The notes under the pieces: generated by a model
Databases searched by the model: none
What the model saw: only the letters and a program-made list of their open reading frames with translations
What the model was told of the DNA's origin: nothing
In this document: positions 6,716 to 14,565 of the stretch, one piece after another
How the letters are laid out: every line of letters begins with the position of its first letter
How positions within the stretch are numbered: the stretch's first letter is position 1
Position numbers and translations under genes: made by a program
IMG/VR virus record: IMGVR_UViG_3300045051_000279
Coordinates: 1-24,939 of that record
Source of the DNA: a virus
DNA: 24,939 bases
Strand: one strand, 5' to 3'

Positions 6716-8703
6716 TAGTTTGTATTTCTATATTTAAAAGCCAACCTATCGCTTAAAGTGTCCACATCCAAGCCATCGTTTAAGTTGGCGTAAACATTTT
6801 GTTGGATCACCTTTGCCCCTGCCGGTTGGAAATTAGGGGTGAAATTCATTTGATCGGCAATGCCTATAACCTGCCCTTTGAAATCTAATTGGCTCATACT
6901 GTCATAAAGTCCGGCATACTCATCCTTGATCACGCCCATACCTTTTTGCACCCAATCAATCAAGGATGGGGAATTTCTATGGAAAGGATTGATTTTGTCG
7001 GCTGCATCCTTGATGCTTTGGGCAATTTCTTCAATCTTCTTTTTGGCTGCTTCAAAAGGTTCCACCAAGGCGGAAACAATCGCATTTTTCATGCCGGAAA
7101 AGAAATTTTTAATGCCATTCCATGCACTTTCCAATCCGCTTTTAATAGCATTGATAATATTTGAAATCGTGCCTTTGGCTTCATTGATCGGCGCGGTCAT
7201 GTAATCCTTAATGGCGTTCCAAATACTTGATGTTGCGCTTGATACGCTATTCCAAATGCTTTTGATTTGGTCGCCAAGCCATTTAAGCCCGGAATAAATC
7301 CAATCAATCACCGGCTTTACGGCGTTTGTCCAAATCTCATAAAATACCCTTGCAAAAATTGCATAGGCAAGATAAAGCACCGGGAAAATAACATTATTCC
7401 AAACCCATGAAAAGATTGAAGCCCAAAACTGGAAGCGCTCCACAATGGCGGCAATAATCGGGGCAATGATAATATCGTAAAATGCCCTAAAGGCTGCACC
7501 AATGGCATCAAATACGCCTTGCCAAAAAGTCATAAAGGCGTTGAAATATGCCTTTACGCCATCAACAATTGAAATAATCCCCGCCCATATCTGATCCCAA
7601 TATTTATAAAAGAAGCCTACAACAAGCGTAATGGCTGCAAATATGGCAATAACCGTAATGTGCGCCGCTATAAAGGCAATCGCAAAGGCTGCAAGCATCA
7701 CCCCTATTGCTACAAAGAAGCCAATCAAGGCGGCTTTCCTGTTTTCCGGTTCGGCAAAGAATTTTTTAAGCCAATCAATCACCGGGGCAAGAAACACGCC
7801 CACTTTATTTGCGAAATCTGCAATCGCGGCAATGCTGTTTGTAATGAAATTTATAATATCCTCTTTGTGGTCGTTGATATACTGCATGAAGTTTTGAAGT
7901 CCACGCTTTATGCCATCAAAAATCCCGGTGCGCTTCATCACCTCAACGGAAAATATGGCAAAACTATCCTTCATGTTAGAAACGATTTGGTTGAAAGTTC
8001 CGGCTTGGTCGGTGAAAGCATTTGCAAAACGCCCTCCGGCTTCCCCGGTTTTCTCAAACATTTTCTTCAAAACATCAAAGGTAACGCCACCATTTGAAAT
8101 AAAATCACCCAAAGCCTCCCCGGTTTTCCCGGTGCTTTCGGTTAGCATGTCAAAAATAGGAATACCGGCAAAGGCAAACTGCTTAATATCAATCATGGAA
8201 GCCTTCCCCACGGATCCGATTTGCTGTAAGTTAACAATGATACGATCAAGTGCTTCCTGCCCGCCACCTGTCGCGGCAATCGCTTTACCAACATTTAAAA
8301 GCATTTTTTCGCTTTCCTGTGAATTTTTGGTTACGGCTGTTAAAAGTTTATTAGCGTTAATCAACCCCATCATTTCAAAAGGGGTTTCCGCTGCATCTTT
8401 TTTAATCATTTCAAGTGCCGCATCGGCTGCCTCAACTGATCCAAGCAAAGTTTTAAACGCCATCCTTTGGCTTTCCAAATCGGCGGTAACCTTCAAAGAC
8501 TTATAGCCTACGGCTGCCATGGCTACGGCTACAACGCCAAGCCCGGTTGCAATTGCTTGCCCCGCATTTGCCATTTCTTTTCCGGCGGTGGCAAATCCGC
8601 TTTTCATTCCGCTAACGCTGCTTTTAACGGAAGCAATGCCGGTTTTCATTTCTGAAATATCGGCTTTAAATTTTGCAACGACTGATCCCGCATCAAGTGC
8701 CAT
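6715..8703 (-). CDS. Tape measure protein
   Basis: A 662-residue tail tape measure protein, which fixes tail length and sits inside the tube. The N-terminal ~250 residues match the tape-measure domain: a helical, Ala/Lys-rich start, then LESQRMAFKTLLGS, AETPFEMMGLINANKLL, and GKASMIDIKQFAFAGIPIFDML. Residues about 325-365 are strongly hydrophobic and could cross the host membrane during DNA entry. The region after this is rich in regularly spaced Trp and Phe (YKYWDQIW, FMTFWQGVF, IWNSVSSATSSIWNAI). A length near 660 would suggest a tail of roughly 100 nm by the usual 0.15 nm per residue rule. No lytic domain is seen. Confidence 0.92.
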   Translation of the reverse strand: MALDAGSVVAKFKADISEMKTGIASVKSSVSGMKSGFATAGKEMANAGQAIATGLGVVAVAMAAVGYKSLKVTADLESQRMAFKTLLGSVEAADAALEMIKKDAAETPFEMMGLINANKLLTAVTKNSQESEKMLLNVGKAIAATGGGQEALDRIIVNLQQIGSVGKASMIDIKQFAFAGIPIFDMLTESTGKTGEALGDFISNGGVTFDVLKKMFEKTGEAGGRFANAFTDQAGTFNQIVSNMKDSFAIFSVEVMKRTGIFDGIKRGLQNFMQYINDHKEDIINFITNSIAAIADFANKVGVFLAPVIDWLKKFFAEPENRKAALIGFFVAIGVMLAAFAIAFIAAHITVIAIFAAITLVVGFFYKYWDQIWAGIISIVDGVKAYFNAFMTFWQGVFDAIGAAFRAFYDIIIAPIIAAIVERFQFWASIFSWVWNNVIFPVLYLAYAIFARVFYEIWTNAVKPVIDWIYSGLKWLGDQIKSIWNSVSSATSSIWNAIKDYMTAPINEAKGTISNIINAIKSGLESAWNGIKNFFSGMKNAIVSALVEPFEAAKKKIEEIAQSIKDAADKINPFHRNSPSLIDWVQKGMGVIKDEYAGLYDSMSQLDFKGQVIGIADQMNFTPNFQPAGAKVIQQNVYANLNDGLDVDTLSDRLAFKYRNTN

Positions 8704-8708
8704 CTTGT

Positions 8709-9071
8709 TTATCTCTTAGGATGATTAAGAATTGATTTTAGTTTTTTGAAAGCTCCCACTTCCGGTGTTGCTTCAATCATACCCCTTCTTTCCAACTTTT
8801 TCAATTCGCCCAATAAATAGTTGTGGAGTGTTTTTGGTTCTTTCGTGTGTGGGTTTGATATAATCGCCAATTGCATCAAATCTTCTTGCACTTTTCGGCG
8901 CTTTATCATGTCCAAATAATCAATCGCTTCATCCAAATAAACGGTATCAAGAATTTCATTTTTAGCCCAATGGTAATTACTGGCAAGCACATCAATAATG
9001 CTTTGCAAAAAGTAATCTAGGGTTTGCTCTAACGGTTCGCTTTGGCGGGCTATGCCTTCGGCGCTCTCAAC
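8709..9071 (-). CDS. Tail assembly chaperone, T-like part reached by -1 frameshift
   Basis: This frame has no good start of its own; the only candidate near its 5' end is a TTG at 9008. It is open back to the slippery site at 9071-9086 in the -1 frame relative to the gene before it. Entry by frameshift would add about 120 residues, beginning VESAEGIARQSEPLEQTL and continuing through HWAKNEILDTVYLDEAIDYLDMIKRR to a helical C-terminus. The fusion would be about 247 residues. G/GT chaperone pairs between the tube and tape measure genes are a conserved feature of long-tailed phages and hold the tape measure ready for tube assembly. Confidence 0.8.
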   Translation of the reverse strand, partial: VESAEGIARQSEPLEQTLDYFLQSIIDVLASNYHWAKNEILDTVYLDEAIDYLDMIKRRKVQEDLMQLAIISNPHTKEPKTLHNYLLGELKKLERRGMIEATPEVGAFKKLKSILNHPKR

Positions 9072-9457
9072 CCCTTTATTTTTTTTATGCTTTCAAGGAT
9101 CTTGGCAATATTATTAACTTCCAAAATCGCTGTTATCAAGTCAATATTATCATCCAAACCGCACTCATCAAGCAAAAATTCTTCGGTTACCTCCTTTTGA
9201 TCAACTGCCTTAACAATCAGCCCGGAAACGGTGGGCAAAATGGAAGCAATCATCATTGGCAATGTTTCCAAAATTTTATCGGAAGCCATGGTGTCAATGT
9301 TGGTTATTTCCTGCGGCAACTTTTGCAAGTCTGACAATAAGCCAATGATCTTGCGTAACGGCAATTTTTTAAGCTTGATTTTTACGCCATTTATTGTGAT
9401 TTGTTTTTCTGTTTCAAGTGTTTTCATGTGGGTAATATAATTGGGTGTCATTGCCAC
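9050..9457 (-). CDS. Tail assembly chaperone, G-like
   Basis: A 135-residue protein if started at GTG 9457, or 133 from ATG 9451. A GAGGTG motif lies eight bases before the GTG, so the GTG fits spacing better than the ATG. It is mostly helical with an N-terminal strand pattern (ITINGVKIKLKKLPLRKIIGLL), a usual feature of phage tail chaperones. It lies between the tube and tape measure genes. Near the end the frame runs over two slippery heptamers and then ends at TAG 9050-9052, leaving a short GLRAPKA tail. The normal product and the frameshifted fusion would both be made. Confidence 0.82.
   Translation of the reverse strand: MAMTPNYITHMKTLETEKQITINGVKIKLKKLPLRKIIGLLSDLQKLPQEITNIDTMASDKILETLPMMIASILPTVSGLIVKAVDQKEVTEEFLLDECGLDDNIDLITAILEVNNIAKILESIKKIKGLRAPKA
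9071..9086 (-). promoter_or_regulatory. Tandem -1 ribosomal frameshift sites
   Basis: Two in-frame slippery heptamers of the X-XXY-YYZ type stand nine bases apart: A-AAA-AAA (9086-9080) and A-AAG-GGG (9077-9071). The 0-frame stop follows 19 bases after the second. Slipping at either leads into the open -1 frame that continues to 8709. I see no strong downstream pseudoknot by eye. Confidence 0.75.
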
Positions 9458-9482
9458 GGTGGGCGCACCTCTTTAATTAAAA

Positions 9483-9998
9483 TTAAACTGCGGCGCTATC
9501 TCCAATAATTCCAAGGTATGATCCGTTGGATTTTGAAGTGTCAATAAGCGCTTCAAATTCTACTTCCATAACTCGCTCATCCTCAACGGTGTAATTCAAA
9601 GAAACTTCACCGGCAACAACTGCCTTATAAATCACAACATCATCAGCGCGGTTATTAGCTGCGTTGACAAGTGGATGAAGTACAAGTTGGGCTGCAAGGG
9701 CTGCAAGTCTTGCTCCGGCTTCTTTACCAAGCGTAATTCTGCCGTTTGTTCCTGCCAATGTTCCCATTGGGATAACTTTTGCAAGGTTTGCAATTTGGGT
9801 TTCTGCCAAAGGCACCTTCACGGTTAGTTTTTCACCAACCAAGGCTTTATCAATAACGGTTTTGCCGTATTGATCGGCTGTAATTTCCGCATATTCCGGG
9901 GAATAAGTAACGGTTACGCCACCTTTAGTGTGTCCAAGGTCAACTGCTCCAAATACAACGCTACAAGCGCCGATTTTAATGTTTGCTACATCACTCAT
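9483..9998 (-). CDS. Major tail tube protein
   Basis: A 171-residue protein that would stack as hexameric rings to form the tail tube. It starts MSDVANIKIGACSVVFGAVDLGHTKGG and contains VTVTYSPEYAEITADQYG, the typical tube loop and strand pattern with a predicted return strand MEVEFEALID near the C-terminus. It lies directly before the chaperone genes. It has one of the few clear ribosome binding sites in the window (AGGCAGGTGA ending six bases before the ATG), which fits a protein needed in many copies. Confidence 0.88.
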   Translation of the reverse strand: MSDVANIKIGACSVVFGAVDLGHTKGGVTVTYSPEYAEITADQYGKTVIDKALVGEKLTVKVPLAETQIANLAKVIPMGTLAGTNGRITLGKEAGARLAALAAQLVLHPLVNAANNRADDVVIYKAVVAGEVSLNYTVEDERVMEVEFEALIDTSKSNGSYLGIIGDSAAV

Positions 9999-10048
9999 GT
10001 TTATTCACCTGCCTTTCTAGTTAATAAATAATTATCTCTAAACTGCCA

Positions 10049-10258
10049 TTATTCTTGTTTGGGTTTTCGATCAAATACCGCTTCATCCGTATTCAGTTTT
10101 TTAATCAGCCGGGTTGGGGTCTTGTAAGTGATCGTGTTCATCTCCCCGCATCTGCATTTTATCATAATTCGCCCGGAATAAATATACTCCATGGCAAGAA
10201 GCCTTCGGCAAGCGGTGCATCTTATTTCCTTGTAAAATTTATCGTCTATTTTTAGCAT
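10049..10258 (-). CDS. Com-like zinc finger protein
   Basis: A 69-residue protein starting MLKIDDKFYKEIRCTAC. Cysteines lie at positions 14, 17, 35 and 37 (CTAC and CRC) with RRLLAMEYI and GRIMIKC between them. This matches the Mu Com family, small zinc-finger translational activators that bind mRNA of the DNA-modification gene mom in phage Mu. No mom gene lies in the window. The gene stands between the tail-terminator and tube genes, and could act on a different mRNA or simply be structural. The CxC second pair is slightly shorter than the usual CxxC. Confidence 0.6.
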   Translation of the reverse strand: MLKIDDKFYKEIRCTACRRLLAMEYIYSGRIMIKCRCGEMNTITYKTPTRLIKKLNTDEAVFDRKPKQE

Positions 10259-10270
10259 GGTTTTTTGTTT

Positions 10271-10660
10271 TTAATTTCTTAATCTAACCACAAAATTGCA
10301 TGAAAATAAGTGCCGGCTGCTATCATCCTGCCCCAAGTGTCCGGGTTCGCCCATCGCATCAATCCTCATCACATCCACCCCGCCACTTTCCAAAACAAGG
10401 TTATCGCCTTTTTGGTGAAGCAAATTATAAATTGCGCTTATCTTATCAAGTCCGCTCAAAAAACTGGTATTACGCACGGATATTTGCACGGTTGGCTTTA
10501 AAACTGGCAAGTACCTATCCGCTTGCACCCCTCCGGTCTGATCAATCATCACGCAATTATCCAAGGTATCCGGCATGGTGCCAATGAAAATATCGGTGGC
10601 TTTGGTGCCAATTCCATTTGCTGCTAAATATGTTGCTATGTTTTCAACTAATCGTGCCAT
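10271..10660 (-). CDS. Tail terminator / minor capsid protein (Minor_capsid_3-like)
   Basis: A 129-residue protein beginning MARLVENIATYLAANGIG. It contains IFIGTMPDTLDNCVMIDQTGG (about residues 25-45) and PTVQISVRNTSF, with a C-terminal FSCNFVVRLRN strand. This is the common pattern of small phage proteins that cap the tail tube and join it to the head. Position before the tube and after the gp10-like gene fits the standard order connector-stopper-gp10-terminator-tube. Confidence 0.78.
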   Translation of the reverse strand: MARLVENIATYLAANGIGTKATDIFIGTMPDTLDNCVMIDQTGGVQADRYLPVLKPTVQISVRNTSFLSGLDKISAIYNLLHQKGDNLVLESGGVDVMRIDAMGEPGHLGQDDSSRHLFSCNFVVRLRN

Positions 10661-10664
10661 AAGT

Positions 10665-11060
10665 TTAAATTTTACCTTTTAATTTGTTAGCCACAAAGTC
10701 CGATCCAATTTTATTCCAAGTATTGATATTCAGCTTTAATGGATCTTCAAGGTATTTCTTTTTTCTGCCCTTTTGATAATTCAATATTTTGTGTGATCCA
10801 TCCCGGCGGAAGCCTTCATGCACATAAGCGGCATAAGGCGTATTGTATGCCACGCACATTGCATCATCGCTTGCCTCGTAAAATACATGCCCGGTAGTCT
10901 GCAAAGTTCCTTTGTCGTGTGGCACTTCCATCCTTGAAATTAAAAGCAAAGTATCCGCCATCTGCTCGCGGGCATCCTTCCACCATTTATCAACTTGCCT
11001 ATCCAAATTTGAAAGTCCGCGCTGCAAGTCGCTATCATCAAAATTCACATCAAAGCCCAT
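10665..11060 (-). CDS. Neck / tail-completion protein (HK97 gp10-like, Minor_capsid_2-like)
   Basis: A 131-residue protein with an N-terminal helix (FDDSDLQRGLSNLDRQVDKWW), then the signature VPHDKGTLQTTGHVFYE and VAYNTPYAAYVHEGF, found in HK97 gp10-type and minor capsid proteins (the family pattern is VP-x-D-x-G-x-L, Y-x-x-Y-x-H-E-G). The rest is Lys-rich. Its exact role in this group is tail completion or head-tail joining; experimental data are sparse. It is co-oriented with its neighbours and separated by only four bases from the next gene. Confidence 0.8.
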   Translation of the reverse strand: MGFDVNFDDSDLQRGLSNLDRQVDKWWKDAREQMADTLLLISRMEVPHDKGTLQTTGHVFYEASDDAMCVAYNTPYAAYVHEGFRRDGSHKILNYQKGRKKKYLEDPLKLNINTWNKIGSDFVANKLKGKI

Positions 11061-11078
11061 TTTATTAAGCGAAAAATA

Positions 11079-11396
11079 TTACTCTTTGGTTCTCGTAAGA
11101 AGTGCTTTTTTGTGGCTTGTAATACCGCTTAAATTGCGTTTATCGTCTATTTTTACAACCTTGTAATTCACGCTTTCGTAAGTGATCACATCTTCAAGCG
11201 CAATGGCTTGCCCGGGTTTAACCCAAAGTTCAGCATCAACGGTATATTCAACCCCTTGGTCATTTCTTAGTGTCTTGGTTTTATGTTGAAAGCGCGCCGC
11301 AATCGCAACCCCTGCGGATGTGGTCGGTTTCCCTTCCAAATCAAATCCGGTTTTGCTTTTGATCGTTACGCTTTGGTTCAAATAGCTTTCAATCAT
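11079..11396 (-). CDS. Head-tail stopper protein
   Basis: A 105-residue protein starting MIESYLNQSVTIKSKTGFD. The beta-rich sequence with ARFQHKTKTLRNDQGVEYT and VITYESVNYKVVKIDDKRN follows the SPP1 gp16 / HK97 stopper pattern, a small SH3-like barrel that closes the portal channel after packaging. It lies between the connector and the gp10-like gene, the standard position. Its leader is ACATAAAAACCC before ATG, with no Shine-Dalgarno motif. Confidence 0.72.
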   Translation of the reverse strand: MIESYLNQSVTIKSKTGFDLEGKPTTSAGVAIAARFQHKTKTLRNDQGVEYTVDAELWVKPGQAIALEDVITYESVNYKVVKIDDKRNLSGITSHKKALLTRTKE

Positions 11397-11402
11397 GGGT
11401 TT

Positions 11403-12119
11403 TTATGTTAGCCTTCCAATTATTGTATAAAGCCCCTTCAATAGTCCTTTGGCTTCATTGGAAATTGCGATTTTTCCCGATCCAACCATATTGTCGGCAA
11501 AGGTTTCGCTAAGGTCGCCAATGCTATAAGATTTTACCCCCTCGCTTTGAAGTTTTTGCCTTTCACCACCGCCATTGCAAATATAAAGTGCTTGTTCGCA
11601 CACCGCATTTTTAACCCGCAAAGGTATTTTTTCAACAATCATAAATCGGCTTGTAGTATCCGGTGCCGGTGCAAAATCCTGTTCAACTTCAACTTCCCCG
11701 GTTTCGCAAACAAAGTTAGCCACTTTGTATGTTTTGCCTTTTCCGGTGCCATCAATAATGATCAAAGCACCACCATTGAAATAATCATCCGGCAAAGTCG
11801 CAATATTTTTAAGGGAATTGGCGGTTATTTTCTTGCCGTCAACTGTGGCAACACTTCCCATGTATCGTTCTTCTTCTTCGGTTGGGAATTTCAAAGACTG
11901 CTCCAAGCGGAAATATTGCGCATCCTCAAAAAGCTTTTCTGCCCGGTAACGCAAACTATCAATGTGCTTAGTGGCAAGCTTCAAAAGCGCTTCCTTTTGG
12001 TCATTAGTAAGCGCGGTATAATTTGCCACATCCTTGCGATTAAGCAAATAAGCATCGGCTTCCGCTACGGTTACATAACTATCGGCAAGCGGATGTGTTG
12101 GGGTTGTTTCAAGTGCCAT
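11403..12119 (-). CDS. Head-tail connector/adaptor with inserted beta domain
   Basis: A 238-residue protein. The N-terminal helical part starts ADSYVTVAEADAYLLNRK, the hallmark of the DnaT-like connector family, with HPLADSY just before it. The C-terminal helical part resumes at PLRVKNAVCEQALYIC. Between them, at about residues 87-163, sits a beta-rich block with GALIIIDGTGKGKTYKVANF and TGEVEVEQDFAPAPDTTSRFMIV. Simple connectors of this kind lack it, so the block looks like a domain insertion. Adaptor proteins form a ring below the portal. The gene begins a new module after the sugar cassette. Confidence 0.75.
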   Translation of the reverse strand: MALETTPTHPLADSYVTVAEADAYLLNRKDVANYTALTNDQKEALLKLATKHIDSLRYRAEKLFEDAQYFRLEQSLKFPTEEEERYMGSVATVDGKKITANSLKNIATLPDDYFNGGALIIIDGTGKGKTYKVANFVCETGEVEVEQDFAPAPDTTSRFMIVEKIPLRVKNAVCEQALYICNGGGERQKLQSEGVKSYSIGDLSETFADNMVGSGKIAISNEAKGLLKGLYTIIGRLT

Positions 12120-12139
12120 AATTTTATTTTAAATTGAAA

Positions 12140-13165
12140 TTAAGAAAGTGTTTTTTCTTCTTCATCGTCTTGGTAACACATTTCAGCCACTAAAGCATCA
12201 AAGGTATATTCCGGCTTCCAACCCAATTTTTCCTTTGCCTTGCTCGGATCACCAATCAATAAATCCACTTCGGCGGGGCGGTAAAAGTCTTTGTTTATTT
12301 TTATTATAACCTTATTTGAATTTTTATCAACGCCGTATTCATCCACGCCTTCGCCGTACCATTGCAAATCAAACCCAAATATCTGTGCGCAAGTTTCCAC
12401 AAACTGCCGTACGGTGCGGGTTTCCCCTGTTGCTATCACATAATCATCCGGGGTTTCCTGTTGAAGCATAAGCCACATTGCATGCACATAATCCCGGGCA
12501 TGCCCCCAATCCCTTTTTGCATCCAAATTGCCAAGTTCCAAACATTCTTGCTTGCCATGCTTCATTTTGGCAAAAGCCTTGGTAATTTTTCGGGTTACAA
12601 AATTGGTGCCACGGTGCGGGCTTTCGTGATTAAATAAAATCCCGCAAGAAGCGTGCATGCCGTAACTTTCCCGGTAATTGATGGTTGCCCAATGCCCAAA
12701 AAGCTTTGCCACTCCATAGGGGCTTCTTGGATGAAAAGGCGTGGTTTCCTTTTGTGGTACTTCCTGCACTTTGCCAAACATCTCACTTGTTGAAGCTTGA
12801 TAAAAGCGGCACTCCGGCTTATATTTGCGGATCGCTTCCAAAAGGCGCAATACTCCCAAGGCATTTACATTGGCGGTATATTCCGGGATTTTAAAACTGG
12901 TGGCAACATGGCTTTGCGCTGCCAAATTGTAAACTTCATCCGGCATAATCTCAAAAATAATATTGTCCAAAAGGGAAGTGTCTTGTAATTCTGCAAAGTG
13001 CAATTTAATCGGCACGCTAAATTTCTTTGCTGCCTCATCAATGCTTTCGCCACTATTTGCCCGGTGCAAGCCGTGTACTTCATATCCCTTGCCATGCAAC
13101 AATTCCGCCAAATAAAAGGCATCCTGCCCGCCACATCCAGTAATCAACGCAATTTTTGTTTCCAT
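12140..13165 (-). CDS. gmd: GDP-mannose 4,6-dehydratase
   Basis: A 341-residue short-chain dehydratase that converts GDP-D-mannose to GDP-4-keto-6-deoxy-D-mannose, the precursor of GDP-fucose, GDP-rhamnose or perosamine. The Rossmann fold starts with ALITGCGGQDAFYLAEL (residues 6-22; cellular enzymes usually have GITGQDGSYL), then HGLHR, followed by the catalytic STSEMFG (125-131) and YGVAK (Tyr150, Lys154). RDWGHARDYVHAMW and ATGETRTVRQFVE are typical of the family. It ends in an acidic tail (DDEEEKTLS). No reductase or epimerase for the next step is in the window, so the host or another phage gene must complete the sugar. The length is close to the family norm of about 340-370. Confidence 0.93.
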   Translation of the reverse strand: METKIALITGCGGQDAFYLAELLHGKGYEVHGLHRANSGESIDEAAKKFSVPIKLHFAELQDTSLLDNIIFEIMPDEVYNLAAQSHVATSFKIPEYTANVNALGVLRLLEAIRKYKPECRFYQASTSEMFGKVQEVPQKETTPFHPRSPYGVAKLFGHWATINYRESYGMHASCGILFNHESPHRGTNFVTRKITKAFAKMKHGKQECLELGNLDAKRDWGHARDYVHAMWLMLQQETPDDYVIATGETRTVRQFVETCAQIFGFDLQWYGEGVDEYGVDKNSNKVIIKINKDFYRPAEVDLLIGDPSKAKEKLGWKPEYTFDALVAEMCYQDDEEEKTLS

Positions 13166-13170
13166 GTTTT

Positions 13171-13332
13171 TTATTTAAAAAATTTATTAAACCACTTTTT
13201 TACTCGATCCCTTTTTGTTTTCACCCAAAAAGCCGGGCAATTATGGGGTTGCTTTCCTTCCCTAAATTTGCGGTAGCGGGGATTAAGGCAAGTGTTTTGG
13301 CACTTGCAATCATCGCATTTATGCTTTGGCAT
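13171..13332 (-). CDS. Cysteine-rich 53-aa protein inside the sugar cassette
   Basis: This short ORF starts at ATG 13332, overlapping the glycosyltransferase end by 14 bases, and stops at TAA 13171-13173, five bases before the dehydratase start. Its 53 residues begin MPKHKCDDCKCQNTC, with cysteines at 6, 9, 11, 15 and 32, and have a basic C-terminus (KTKRDRVKKWFNKFFK). The Cys/His pattern suggests a small zinc-binding fold and the basic tail suggests nucleic-acid or membrane contact. It fills the gap between the two sugar genes almost exactly. Family not recognised. It resembles, in style only, the other tiny Cys proteins near 17 kb. Confidence 0.65.
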   Translation of the reverse strand: MPKHKCDDCKCQNTCLNPRYRKFREGKQPHNCPAFWVKTKRDRVKKWFNKFFK

Positions 13333-14497
13333 TTTCTTGCATTAAGGATTTTATAACATTTGCCACCCCAAGCGCCGTATATTGGGCTTTCCAATGCTCG
13401 GCGTGCCTTGCAAGGTTTCGCGCCCTCACTTTGCGGTATCCTGCACCCATCTTGAAAGCCTCATATTCTGCCCGCATCGCTTTGCGCACACTTGAAATAG
13501 TCGGTTGAAATTGCAAGCCAAGATCCATTCCCTTAAATTCCTTATTGTCGTATTGCGGCACTATGTATTTCCATTCAAGCGGTTGCATCAAATTACTATC
13601 AAAATATTCGCTCATTCCGGTATGATCCGGGATAATTATTGGCATACCGGTTGCCATCGCTTCAAGCGGGGTTAATCCAAATCCTTCACCTCGGGAAGGA
13701 AAAACAAAACAATCAGATCGTTGCATCAATTCGCGCAAATCATCCAAGGAATAAATCGCCTTGATAACCTCCACATTCTTGTATTCGGCAAGGTTCATGG
13801 TCTTATCAACCGTGGTTTTGAAAATAAGGCGCACATCCTCATCCTCGCCAAACTCTTGATCAAAGGCATTAAGCACAATATCCCAACCCTTGCGCCATTT
13901 GAAAGCGTCAAAATGCAAAAAAGTGAAAGGGGATTGATCGTTTCTTTCACGCTCCAAGAAATAAAACTTTTCCGGCTCATAACCCAATGGCACAACCTCG
14001 CCACGCACTCCAAATTGCGCCTCTAGCACATCCGCACAAAACTTTGAAGGCACAATGCACTTATCGGCTACTTTCCACCACTCACCCCAAAATTCGGGGT
14101 ATTTCGTGGTTTCAAACATGGAAAAGATTATGTTTTTAGGGCATTGGCTATATTGCAAGGTATTTGGCAAGTGGTAATTTAAGCAAATTTCTTGCCCCTC
14201 GTAATCATCATTTAAAAAAATACCGTATTTTTCAATGTCTTTTTTCAATAAAAGCGCGCTTGCGCTGTAACCATCATAAGCAAAAGCATTGCTTGAAATA
14301 AAATGCACATCAATAAGCCCCAATTCTTTTGCCCTCGCTTTCCTATCAATCTTTGTTTCCCTATTTTGTCTTGCAATTTCCAAGCGTTCCGCACTACTAA
14401 GCATTTTATACCCTTTGCGTTTCAACTCCCAAAATTGCTTAGCGTTGATGTTTTTTTCCTCGATTTTCCCTTGGGGATTTTTCAAATAATACTTCAT
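13319..14497 (-). CDS. Glycosyltransferase, GT-B fold (GT4-like)
   Basis: A 392-residue enzyme expected to transfer a nucleotide-sugar residue to an acceptor. The N-terminal ~60 residues are a charged helical extension (AERLEIARQNRETKIDRKARAKEL) that may bind a partner. The GT-B part includes FISSNAFAYDGYSASALL, FSMFETTKYPEFWGEWW, CIVPSKF, LGYEPEKF, FLHFDAFKWRKGWDIVLNAF, and the C-terminal donor motif CFVFPSRGEGFGLTPLEAM with the EX7E pair Glu271/Glu279. These are diagnostic of GT4-type family members. Acceptor and sugar are unknown; the adjacent dehydratase suggests a 6-deoxyhexose. It begins after a terminator and a promoter-like sequence. Confidence 0.9.
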   Translation of the reverse strand: MKYYLKNPQGKIEEKNINAKQFWELKRKGYKMLSSAERLEIARQNRETKIDRKARAKELGLIDVHFISSNAFAYDGYSASALLLKKDIEKYGIFLNDDYEGQEICLNYHLPNTLQYSQCPKNIIFSMFETTKYPEFWGEWWKVADKCIVPSKFCADVLEAQFGVRGEVVPLGYEPEKFYFLERERNDQSPFTFLHFDAFKWRKGWDIVLNAFDQEFGEDEDVRLIFKTTVDKTMNLAEYKNVEVIKAIYSLDDLRELMQRSDCFVFPSRGEGFGLTPLEAMATGMPIIIPDHTGMSEYFDSNLMQPLEWKYIVPQYDNKEFKGMDLGLQFQPTISSVRKAMRAEYEAFKMGAGYRKVRARNLARHAEHWKAQYTALGVANVIKSLMQENAKA

Positions 14498-14535
14498 GTT
14501 TTTGTTTGGTTTTAGTATGGTTTACTTATGTTTGA

Positions 14536-14564
14536 ATTTTACAATATTATTGAAAATCAAGCAA
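14536..14564 (-). promoter_or_regulatory. Promoter-like sequence for the sugar cassette
   Basis: On the minus strand TTGCTT (14559-14564) and TAAAAT (14536-14541) stand 17 bases apart, matching sigma70 boxes at 3/6 and 5/6. They lie just behind the terminator at 14566-14597 and before the glycosyltransferase ATG at 14497, where a promoter is expected. Weak by sequence alone. Confidence 0.35.
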
Positions 14565-14565
14565 C

